This document shows positions 17,482-24,903 of a stretch of 64,000 nt of DNA, piece after piece. Source of the stretch: Verrucomicrobiales bacterium (GTDB taxonomy: Bacteria; Verrucomicrobiota; Verrucomicrobiia; Verrucomicrobiales; V1-33); contig JAQGPJ010000026.1 in assembly GCA_028293125.1 (NCBI GenBank), positions 118,689-182,688 of the forward strand, written 5' to 3'. Below the pieces are notes generated by a model, which saw only the letters and a program-made list of their open reading frames with translations, had not been told where the DNA came from and did no database searches. The translations under genes were made by a program, and so were the position numbers. Position 1 is the stretch's first letter. Each line of letters opens with the position of its first letter.

Positions 17482-19803
17482 TCAGAAGGACACGCTGGCC
17501 GTCAGAGTGGCCGAGCGGCCGACACCCGGGACGAAGTGCCCGCCGCCGACGCGGTCGATATAGCGCTCATCCGCCAGGTTGTAAACATTCAGGCGCAGCC
17601 CGAAGTTTTTGGTGACCTGCCAGCTGGCCATGGCGTCGAAGGTCCAGTAGCTGTCGGCCTCGCGCTGGTTGATGTTGTTGTTGAAGCGGCTGTCCACGAA
17701 CTGGGCGCCGCCGCCGATGGTCACGCGGCCCGGCAGATCGAAGGTGGTCCACAGGCTCAGGGAGTTCTCCGGTGTGTTGCTCAGCTCCTTGCCGACCTCG
17801 GCGGGGTTGCGGGAGGACTTCACTTCGCTGTCGAGGTAGGTGTAACCCCCGAAGATATTCCACCAATCCGTGATTTTGCCGGCGGCTCCGAGCTCAAAGC
17901 CCTGCACGCGCTGTTTGCCGTCGAGGACGGTGACGGCGAGGGGATCGGTGGGATCGACGGTGCGGGCGTGGTCCTTCTCGGTGTGGAAAACCGCGGCGGT
18001 CAGGGACAGGCGGTTGTCGAGCACATCCCACTTGGTGCCCAGCTCGAAAGTGCCGGTCTCCTCGGGATCGAGATCCTGGTTCTGGGGGGTCAGGGTCAGA
18101 CCCACGTTGCCGTCGATGGACGGATTGAAGGAGGTGCCGTAGCCGAAGTAGATGCTGCCCTGCTCCACCGGCTTGAAGACCAGCGCGGCGCGCCAGCTCA
18201 GCATGTCATCGGTGCTGTTGAAGGAGGTCGCGCTGTTGTCGTAGTCGGCGTCCACGTGGTCGTAGCGGGCTCCGCCGGTGACTTCCCAGTGCTTGCCGAT
18301 TTTGACGGTGTCGAACAGATAGGCGCTGACGGTGTCGGCGGTGGCGCTGTTGGGGATGCCCACCTGGCTGGCGATGCCGTTGTTGACGACGGTGCGGGTG
18401 ATCTCCGGCAGCGGGCCGAAGGGCTTCTGGTTGGCGTCCGGATGGTGGAGGTCGGCCAGAGGCTGGTTGGCGGTCTGGGCGGAGTTCCGGTTGTCCTGGT
18501 TCTCACGGGCGAACTCGAGCCCAACCACGAGGCTGTGCTCCAGGGTGCCGGTGTTGAAGCTGAAGGTCACGTCCGTCTGATTGGACCAGATTTCGTTCTC
18601 GATTTCGCGCTGCTGCAGCTGGCGGTTGAGCAGCGTGATGGTGTTCACCGAATTGAAGCGCGGGGCGGTGATCGCGGATTCGCGGTGCGTCAGGCCGTAG
18701 CGTGTGAAATTGCGCAGCTTGATGGATGGGCTGAAGTCGTGCTCGAAGAGAACACCGGCCAGATCAGTTTCGGTTTTTTCGAAGTCATAGCCGTTCAGGC
18801 CGTACCAGTTGTCAAAAGAGACCGGGGCGGCCTTGTTGCTGTAGGAGGACAGGGCGGGATTGGTGTTCAGCGGCACCCAGGGGATACCGTAGTCGGGAAC
18901 ATTGTCCTCCTCGAAATGGGAGTAGGTCAGGGTCAGGCGGGTGTCGGTGCCCAGACCGAAAGCCAGGGACGGAGCCACGCCCCAGCGCTCATTCTCCGCA
19001 TAGTTGCGGCCCGGAGTGTCGCCGGTGTTGAACACGCCATTCAGACGGAAGGCGGCGAAGGGAACGGACTCCGTGGAGCTCACTGGAGCGGCGGCCACGG
19101 GAGCCTTGCCAATGCCCACGATGCCCTTGCCGGAGGTGGAGGAGGAGGGGGCCAGCGCGGCGGGAACCTCCTGATCACGGGACCAGAGCGGCATGTTGAT
19201 GTCGATGGTGCCGCGGAAGAGATCGTCGGTGCCGCCGGTGATGTCGCTCCGGTAGAAGGATTCAGCCTTCGGGGTTTTGGTCACGAGATTGATCGCGCCG
19301 CCCGTGGATCCACGGCCGGCGGTGGAGGACGCCGGGCCTTTGGCCACCTCCACCTGCTCGATGTTGTAGGGATCGCGGGAGTAGGAGCCGTAGTCGCGCA
19401 CGCCGTCCACGAAGAGGTCCGTGCGGGAGTTGAAGCCGCGGATGCTCAGGTTGTCGCCGGGCAGACCGCCGCCGCCCTCACCGGCCTGCATGGAGATGCC
19501 AGGCACGTTGCGGAGCACATCCCGCAGGCTGGTCGCGCCCTGGGCCTGGATCACCGTCTGGGGAATCACGGTGATGGTCTGGGGAATGTCACGCAGGGGC
19601 TGCGTGTATTTCGGGCTGCTCACCGTCTCCGGCTTGTAGGTCGGCTCCGCCGAGGCCTCGACCACGACTTCGGAGAGGCTGGCCGGAGCCGGGGCGGCCG
19701 GGCCCGTCTGGGCGGCCAGCGTGCCCACCGCGCACAGCATGGTGGTTAGGGCGATGCTCTCGGAGGAGACAGGCCGGCGGAGCGAGAAGGATGTTTGTTT
19801 CAT
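17482..19803 (-). CDS. fiu: TonB-dependent catecholate siderophore receptor, Fiu-like
   Basis: Outer-membrane receptor importing ferric catecholate-type siderophores with TonB-ExbBD energy. The 773-residue product has an N-terminal signal (hydrophobic stretch ending GTLAAQ), a plug domain ([18 protein letters not shown], then [27 protein letters not shown] and [20 protein letters not shown]) and a 22-strand barrel ending in a C-terminal aromatic residue (LTASVSF). The insert after the plug is Ser/Pro/Ala-rich. Its neighbour downstream is piuC, as in fiu-ybiX loci. Two overlapping dyads just upstream of the start suggest iron-dependent repression. The exact ligand cannot be assigned. Confidence 0.93.
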   Translation of the reverse strand: MKQTSFSLRRPVSSESIALTTMLCAVGTLAAQTGPAAPAPASLSEVVVEASAEPTYKPETVSSPKYTQPLRDIPQTITVIPQTVIQAQGATSLRDVLRNVPGISMQAGEGGGGLPGDNLSIRGFNSRTDLFVDGVRDYGSYSRDPYNIEQVEVAKGPASSTAGRGSTGGAINLVTKTPKAESFYRSDITGGTDDLFRGTIDINMPLWSRDQEVPAALAPSSSTSGKGIVGIGKAPVAAAPVSSTESVPFAAFRLNGVFNTGDTPGRNYAENERWGVAPSLAFGLGTDTRLTLTYSHFEEDNVPDYGIPWVPLNTNPALSSYSNKAAPVSFDNWYGLNGYDFEKTETDLAGVLFEHDFSPSIKLRNFTRYGLTHRESAITAPRFNSVNTITLLNRQLQQREIENEIWSNQTDVTFSFNTGTLEHSLVVGLEFARENQDNRNSAQTANQPLADLHHPDANQKPFGPLPEITRTVVNNGIASQVGIPNSATADTVSAYLFDTVKIGKHWEVTGGARYDHVDADYDNSATSFNSTDDMLSWRAALVFKPVEQGSIYFGYGTSFNPSIDGNVGLTLTPQNQDLDPEETGTFELGTKWDVLDNRLSLTAAVFHTEKDHARTVDPTDPLAVTVLDGKQRVQGFELGAAGKITDWWNIFGGYTYLDSEVKSSRNPAEVGKELSNTPENSLSLWTTFDLPGRVTIGGGAQFVDSRFNNNINQREADSYWTFDAMASWQVTKNFGLRLNVYNLADERYIDRVGGGHFVPGVGRSATLTASVSF

Positions 19804-19848
19804 GTAAATATCAACAGGATGGCATGCGCCCTCGTGAGGCGGCGGATC

Positions 19849-19884
19849 TGAGATTGCGTCTCATTCGCAATTCAACAAGTTGAA
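19849..19884 (-). promoter_or_regulatory. Candidate Fur-type operator and palindromes upstream of siderophore receptor
   Basis: Three dyads lie 46-81 bases upstream of the receptor ATG. TGAGATTGCGTCTCA (19849-19863) resembles the 7-1-7 Fur motif TGAGAATnATTCTCA, with the outer five bases of each arm perfectly paired. ATTGCG/CGCAAT (19853-19871) overlaps it. TTCAAC-AA-GTTGAA (19871-19884) is an adjacent perfect 6-bp palindrome. Overlapping dyads are typical of Fur sites, but the regulator has not been identified here and the core departs from consensus. Confidence 0.45.
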
Positions 19885-19998
19885 ATTCACAAAAAAGTTA
19901 AGCGTGCCGGAAAAGGGTGGAATTGAGCAGGGAATACCGAAAGTCGGAGCCCGCCGGCCCGTTCAGAAGAGGACAGAGGCCCATCCATCTCTCTTTTT

Positions 19999-21345
19999 AT
20001 GCCCTTTACCCGCCGCCGATTCCTCACCACCTCCGCCCTTGCCGCTCCTTTTATTCTGCCATCCGGGCTCCGGGCGCAGGGACCGTCCAAAAAGCTGGCC
20101 CACGCCGCCATCGGTATCAACGGTCAGGCCGCCAGCGATATTGCCGCTCTGATGGAGAGCGGGCGGCTGGAGGTCGTGGCCATCGCCGATGTGGACAAAC
20201 GCAACCACGCTTCGGCAAAGGAGCGCTTCCCCAAAGCCACCATCTATCAGGACTGGCGGGAGCTTTTTGAAAAAGAGGCCGGCCGCATCGACAGTGTGAA
20301 CGTCACGGTGCCCGACCACATGCACGGCGTGGTGGCCATGACGGCGCTGAATCTGAAAAAGCATGTCTATTGCCAGAAACCCCTGACCCACACCGTGGGC
20401 GAGGCCCGCGCGCTTCAAATGGCCGCCCAAAAAGCCGGGGTGGTCACGCAGATGGGGAATCAGATCCACAGCAGCAGCGAGTACCGCTCCGCCGCCAAGC
20501 TGGTGCAGGACGGGGCCATCGGAAAAGTGAAGGAGGTTCACTGTTGGAGCGGAGCCCGCTTCCCGCAGGAAATCCGTCCCGGCGGAGCCGATGCGGTCCC
20601 TGAGGGCCTGAACTGGGATCACTGGCTGGGAGTGGCTCCCGAGCGGCCCTACAAGGACTCCATCTACCATCCCTTCAACTGGCGCGGCTGGCAGGACTTC
20701 GGCGGCGGGGCCATCGGCGACTTCGGCTGCCACATCATGGACACCCCCTTCAAGGCCCTGGGCCTGACAGCGCCCCTGTCCGTGGAATGCACCGGCGCCG
20801 AGGAGGCGTGGATCAAAACCCCTTCCCGCTTCCAGGAATCCTGGCCGGCGTGGGAGGTGTTCCGTTACGAATTCCCCGGCACCCCGCTGACCGCCGGCCC
20901 GACCATGCCGCTCTACTGGTCCGACGGCGGCCAACTGCCGACCGGCGAGGCTCTGGAGGTTTTCAAGGGATCCCAGATTCCGCCCAACGGCGCGCTTTTC
21001 ATCGGCACCGAGGGTTCCCTGATGATCGTCCATTACGGCGCGCGCCCATATCTGTTCCCTGAGGAGAAGAACAAGCAATTCCGCAAAACGCCCCCCGTTC
21101 CCGGCAATCCCCAGGAGCACTACACCAGCTTTGTGCTCTCCTGTCTGGGCGAAGGCAAAACCACCGACCATTTCGACTACGCCGCGCCCCTGGCCGAGGC
21201 CGCCCTGCTGGGCACCATCGCCGTGCGGCAGCCGAACAAAAAGCTGCTGTGGGAGGCTCCGGCGCTCAGCTTCAAGGACAACGCCGCGGCCACCGCGCTC
21301 GTGCAGCCGAAAATCCGCGACGGCTGGAAAGTCGCCGGCATCTGA
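19999..21345 (+). CDS. Tat-exported Gfo/Idh/MocA family oxidoreductase
   Basis: NAD(P)-dependent sugar-type oxidoreductase. The 448-residue product begins with a twin-arginine signal (TRRRFLTTSALAAPFILPSG), so it is exported folded, probably with cofactor bound. The Rossmann half contains VVAIADVDKR and the family lysine in CQKPLTH (the EKP motif with Q for E). The C-terminal half has HPFNWRGWQDFGGGAIGDFG and GCHIMDTPFKAL, typical of the large Verrucomicrobia/Planctomycetes clade of secreted members. Substrate unknown. It is monocistronic: divergent from the siderophore receptor and closed by a strong terminator. Confidence 0.92.
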   Translation: MPFTRRRFLTTSALAAPFILPSGLRAQGPSKKLAHAAIGINGQAASDIAALMESGRLEVVAIADVDKRNHASAKERFPKATIYQDWRELFEKEAGRIDSVNVTVPDHMHGVVAMTALNLKKHVYCQKPLTHTVGEARALQMAAQKAGVVTQMGNQIHSSSEYRSAAKLVQDGAIGKVKEVHCWSGARFPQEIRPGGADAVPEGLNWDHWLGVAPERPYKDSIYHPFNWRGWQDFGGGAIGDFGCHIMDTPFKALGLTAPLSVECTGAEEAWIKTPSRFQESWPAWEVFRYEFPGTPLTAGPTMPLYWSDGGQLPTGEALEVFKGSQIPPNGALFIGTEGSLMIVHYGARPYLFPEEKNKQFRKTPPVPGNPQEHYTSFVLSCLGEGKTTDHFDYAAPLAEAALLGTIAVRQPNKKLLWEAPALSFKDNAAATALVQPKIRDGWKVAGI

Positions 21346-21397
21346 GGAGTTCACAAGGCCCAGTGCCGCGCCTTTCCCACAGTCACCGCCTTTGAAA

Positions 21398-21425
21398 AAG
21401 GGACCCGGAATCATCCGGGTCCCTT
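21398..21425. terminator. Strong intrinsic terminator-like stem-loop
   Basis: Perfect 12-bp stem (AAGGGACCCGGA with TCCGGGTCCCTT), four-base loop ATCA, then ATTTTG on the plus strand and an A-run before it, so it may work in both directions. It lies 52 bases after the oxidoreductase stop. Confidence 0.85.
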
Positions 21426-21628
21426 ATTTTGCGTCAAAGCACGTCGTCATGAGATTGAGGTCCGCAAAAGAAAATCCGCCGTGGCACTCAAATTTTCAAA
21501 AGAACTCCAAATGCAGCGGACGAGTCCATTTCGCGAGCGATTCCCCGCGGAAACACGGCTTATACCATTTCCAAAGATATTTTTGTTAATTCGCAGGTGG
21601 GTTCCCCGCACGGATTTCAGCGGCCCGG

Positions 21629-21675
21629 GTAGAACAGCCGTCCCGGCTGTCCCGCCGGGCATCCTGCCCGGTGCC
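21629..21675 (+). repeat. REP-like palindromic repeat, copy A of an inverted pair
   Basis: A 47-base unit made of two small hairpins: one of the CAGCC/GGCTG type and a perfect one (CCGGGCA-TCC-TGCCCGG). Its inverse partner lies at 21841-21887 with 45 of 47 positions identical. The segment between, 21676-21840, holds no gene. The rest of 21426-21628 shows nothing assignable. Confidence 0.85.
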
Positions 21676-21840
21676 ACTGCCCCGGCGATTGCCATTGCCG
21701 CTTTTTACAGATTCAAAGCCGCCTTTCAAGGAGGGGATTTATTCTGTAAGCCTTTGACTGTGAATGAACAATATGATGAGTTGCGCTGAAGCGGGATGGC
21801 CGGCGCCGGCATTCCGGAAAACTGAAAAAACCGATGCTCC

Positions 21841-21887
21841 GGCACCGGGCAGGATGCCCGGCGGGACAGGCGGGACGCCTGTTCTAC
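21841..21887 (-). repeat. REP-like palindromic repeat, copy B in inverse orientation
   Basis: Reverse-complement partner of the unit at 21629-21675. The only two differences are compensatory: in this copy the first hairpin pairs CAGGC with GCCTG, in copy A CAGCC with GGCTG. The pair forms a REPIN-like arrangement (two REP units in opposite orientation). The stretch 21888-21984 is AT-rich and empty. Confidence 0.85.
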
Positions 21888-21984
21888 CGGCTTCCGTCGG
21901 CATTTCTATAAATGCCTAATGGAAATTTTATTACCATACGATTTATCTGTTTTCCTCATCTCCCCGGTTAGATAAATCAAATAA

Positions 21985-22600
21985 TCAATCCCGGACGCAA
22001 CGGACAGATTTTGCATGAGAAACAGGGCCATCGAAACGGAACACTTTTGTTTTAAGTGGTTTAGCAAAACTCATGTTCCATCCCCAGGCTTTACCCTCCT
22101 CACCCGTGGGTGTGGATGTCCACCAGAAACCCAAAGCACCCAGGACTTCATAACCATTATTTCTGCGAATACCTGCCGGAAGCGCGTTAAACCCGCCGCT
22201 GTCAGTGCCGTTGCCGTCCTCCTTCCAGCCACTGACGCTTTTCAGGGCTTCGCCCGGCTTTGTCGGTTCCACCGAATTTGGTCACCAGCATCAACCATTC
22301 GCTATCCATCGCTAAATGCCAACCGCTGGGGCAGGCTTTATTCGCCGCTGCCCAGGTGTAAAGCAAGACAAGCTCCTTTCAATTGCTTTCTTTGTCATCA
22401 TAAGCGTGGCTCCCCTGCACTTTGTAGTTCAGGTTTTGGGCCATCCAGGTAACCGTGGCGCCAGTCGAATCATGTTTAAAGCTGGTCGTTTTATACGTTT
22501 GCCCATCGCGTGAGTCGGTAAAGGTGCCGGTGGATTGGGCCATTCCAGCCTGTGTGAAAAACAAGGCGGCAAGCATGGTGATGATGTGCTGTTTTATCAT
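21985..22600 (-). pseudogene. FISUMP-domain secreted protein, pseudogene
   Basis: A signal peptide (MIKQHIITMLAALFFTQAGM) leads into the Fibrobacter succinogenes major paralogous domain: FTDSRDGQTYKT, TWMAQNLNYKVQG, YTWAAANKACPSGWHL, FWWTSTPTGEEGKAW and the C-terminal SVRCVRD. Two lesions break it. A TGA replaces the conserved Cys codon after DDKESN (near 22379). Then one extra base in the CCC run at 22253-22255 (plus strand) shifts the frame within GGTDKAG. With both corrected the domain reads through completely. These proteins are secreted and of unclear, perhaps surface-binding, role. Confidence 0.85.
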
Positions 22601-22690
22601 ATTTGGTTTGGTTTGGTTTGCACGCCTGATCAGGCATTTTGGGTGAATCGAGGTCCGCCGACGGTTCAATCGCGAGGGGGCACCCGATAA

Positions 22691-23599
22691 TCAAGGAGCG
22701 CTCAGCCGCCCGACTATGCCCGCGTTCACTGCCTTCCAGCATTCCGGTGATACGCCATCAGTCCATACGACGACAAGAACCAAGCCTCTGCGGTGAACCT
22801 GCGCGAGGCCCAGGCGCCCGTTATGTGCCCAAATTTTGCGCAGAGCTTCCTCCCACCGGTCAGCCTCGGCCGCGGACACAGCCTCCAGCCCGTAGAAACC
22901 GAGCTCGTTTTTTTCGCGGTAAAGGGCGAAGAGTGCGGAGCGAATGCCCTCCCTGCCCAGCGAGCCCTGCGACCCGCTCCCCGCAATCGCCTCAACGAAA
23001 TCGGCGTTGGTCGAATGGTGCGGGTTCGCTGGCACTGCGGCGCGCGGGACATGCCGGACAGCGTCAAGCTGCCGCGTCATGAGCGACGCATGCAGCTCGG
23101 ATCCCTTGAGGACCAACGAGCCCAATCCGCTCCCACTCATCTTCTTTTGCGGCTGCACCTTCCGGAGTTCATAGCGATTCGGAGCGGTTTCAAAGACCTT
23201 CAGCGCCTCCCCGGCACCATTATCCGTGGCCAGGGTCAGTATCCCGTCATGAATCCTGAAGATGACGACGACCACTTCGCCAATGGAGTTACTGCCGCGT
23301 TTGATTGTGGCGTGAAGCCGCTGTGGCTTTGTGCCTGCGAGCAGTGTAATTGTCGTCTCAAACCAAAAATTCGCATCCCGGTGAAAGTGGAGTGAATCGC
23401 CGGTGACCGTGATGGTGATTTTTTGTTTCGCCTTATCGTCCACCAGGACTCCCTCCCATGTGCCCTGGAGGAGTTGCAGTTCTGCATGGGTTGGTTGATT
23501 TGCAGCGCATTTAGCGTTGTCGGTGAGTTGCCCGCCTGCGTTAGCGACGAAAGAGGAGACGATGCAAGCAACGGTGATGATAGGTCGAAATAGTTTCAT
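22691..23599 (-). CDS. Secreted protein with TIGR03067-like lipocalin-type domain
   Basis: The start at 23599 gives a clean signal peptide (MKLFRPIITVACIVSSFVAN). The first half contains ELQLLQGTWEGVLVDDKAKQ and VVVVIFRIHDGILTLAT, the pattern of TIGR03067 proteins, which are expanded in Planctomycetes and Verrucomicrobia and resemble small beta-barrel binding domains. The second half (SLGREGIRSALFALYREKNE, then RWEEALRKIWAHNGRLG) is not known to me. Role unknown, location extracytoplasmic. It reads toward the FISUMP pseudogene, 90 bases downstream. Confidence 0.72.
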   Translation of the reverse strand: MKLFRPIITVACIVSSFVANAGGQLTDNAKCAANQPTHAELQLLQGTWEGVLVDDKAKQKITITVTGDSLHFHRDANFWFETTITLLAGTKPQRLHATIKRGSNSIGEVVVVIFRIHDGILTLATDNGAGEALKVFETAPNRYELRKVQPQKKMSGSGLGSLVLKGSELHASLMTRQLDAVRHVPRAAVPANPHHSTNADFVEAIAGSGSQGSLGREGIRSALFALYREKNELGFYGLEAVSAAEADRWEEALRKIWAHNGRLGLAQVHRRGLVLVVVWTDGVSPECWKAVNAGIVGRLSAP

Positions 23600-24430
23600 G
23601 GCTTTCAGTGTCAGGCGGCTGGCTGCGCAGGCTTGTAAAGACATTTTAAATTGTTCATTCATACGGGCGAGTGGGAAAAAGGATCGAGCTCGGCGTCATC
23701 GGGATTGGATCGACTGTGGTTGCAAACGGTCGTTAAAAGTAAGAACCAGCATGGCCGCATATTCCGACATTAAATTTCAAGCTTCGAAAACCGCTGTGGG
23801 GATGGGCGGCTTGGCTTCGCTTTACAGTGCCCCCGGACACTGCGGTGTTTCGCACGCCCCAAGGGGCGGGGAATTGAACCCTTCCGGGATTAAAAATAGC
23901 GCAGCCTGTTGTGTGGCCGGATTCAGTCCTGAAAAGGCAACCCCTGACAGCCTAAGGCAACTTTCCCGGAATTGAACTTATGAGAAGTATATAGCCCTCA
24001 CGGGGAAGGGTATCCACACCGTGGGAAAAGGCTGTGTTTTCCTTGAAATTCCTTGCTTTGAAGGACTCTGCATGCTTTATTGAGAAGCACTTGCCCATGG
24101 GTTCACGGCGTAAATGATTTATGTTATTATGACATGCTTTTTCCGTCCGCGGCGTCGCTCCTTTCCGTCCGCCGGCGCAAAGCGGATTCGGAACGGCGCG
24201 CGGCGGCGGGCGGGCCATCGCCACATGCTTCCGGCTCCGACGGATCACGCCGATGACAGCGGCCACCGCCTTCTCTCAGTGTCCGCCCTGGCCGTGAGGG
24301 CGCGGGTCACCGCACGGCGCCGCAAGCAGATTCCGGCAAGGCTGACGGCCGGTGGCGGGCGGATCCGGACGCAGGGCGGCGGGGGTTCGAAATCAACGGG
24401 ATGCCGGCTGAATCCGGAGGCTTCCTCCCA

Positions 24431-24572
24431 TGACACCGGCGTCGCCAGGGGGGTGACGCCCATGTCACCGGTGACATGCAAACTTTCTTTGAGGATTCCA
24501 CCGGAGGGGTGGCGCGGATGTCACCGGGGGGTGACACCGGCGTCCCCGGGAGAGTGGCGCCCATGCCATCGG
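24431..24572. repeat. Degenerate direct repeats with GGTGAC/GTCACC motifs
   Basis: Two ungapped 41-base copies at 24431-24471 and 24532-24572 agree at 34 positions. A third partial copy of the last 20 bases is at 24508-24527, giving three occurrences of a GTGRCGCSSATGYCAYCGG-like motif at 56 and 45 base intervals. TGTCACC-GGGG-GGTGACA (24519-24536) is a further inverted repeat. Confidence 0.7.
24461..24478. promoter_or_regulatory. Perfect 18-bp palindrome
   Basis: CATGTCACCGGTGACATG is an uninterrupted perfect palindrome. Its size suits a dimeric DNA-binding protein or recombinase. It sits inside the repeat cluster about 430 bases upstream of the Hsp70-type cluster. No protein is linked to it. 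Confidence 0.5.
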
Positions 24573-24903
24573 GATCCTCCATCATACAGCCACCCTCAGA
24601 GGGATGGCCTGACGGTGACGGACACCTTTCCGGAAAGCCGGCAGCCGGGCGGATCCCGGTCCCGCCTTCCTGGAGGACCGGGAAAAGGCCATGACGGGTC
24701 ACCCTCAACAAGCCTGCGCCCTTGCACAGAGGCTGCTGCCCCTGGTAAACGGAGGCTTGAAATATGGAGCACCTCATCCACGGCTCATTCCGGAACACCA
24801 GGGCGGGACATGACGTGGTCCCGCGCGATGATGTTTTCCGCTCCGGAATGCCGCGGAATCCCCTTGCCGCCACCCGTAGGCCCGGCTCCACCCGCACAGC
24901 ACC

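Larger units (their letters stand above)
23600..24903. other. Gene-free region of 1.3 kb
   Basis: No open frame here has a convincing protein signature or start. The left part (23600-24110) is moderately AT-rich with small hairpins (CGCCCC-AA-GGGGCG near 23866; CAGTG/CACTG at 23825-23842). The right part (24120-24900) is very GC-rich with long but composition-driven frames on both strands, a perfect 18-bp palindrome and degenerate repeats listed separately. It precedes the Hsp70-type cluster and must contain its promoter, but I could not identify one. Confidence 0.6.

Noticed and set aside
17536..19749. 737-codon plus-strand frame opposite the siderophore receptor
   Set aside because: Low-complexity Val/Gly/His/Ala product without motifs, antisense to a complete TonB receptor with signal, plug and barrel.
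23855..23900. GGGTTCAATTCCC on the minus strand, resembling a tRNA T-arm
   Set aside because: The T stem pairs at only three positions, and no D arm, anticodon arm or acceptor stem could be built around it.
23952..24098. Possible 48-codon minus-strand ORF starting MGKCFSIKHAESFKARNF
   Set aside because: Its composition is less biased than the surrounding frames, but there is no ribosome site, no domain and no context. It was not strong enough to list as a gene.
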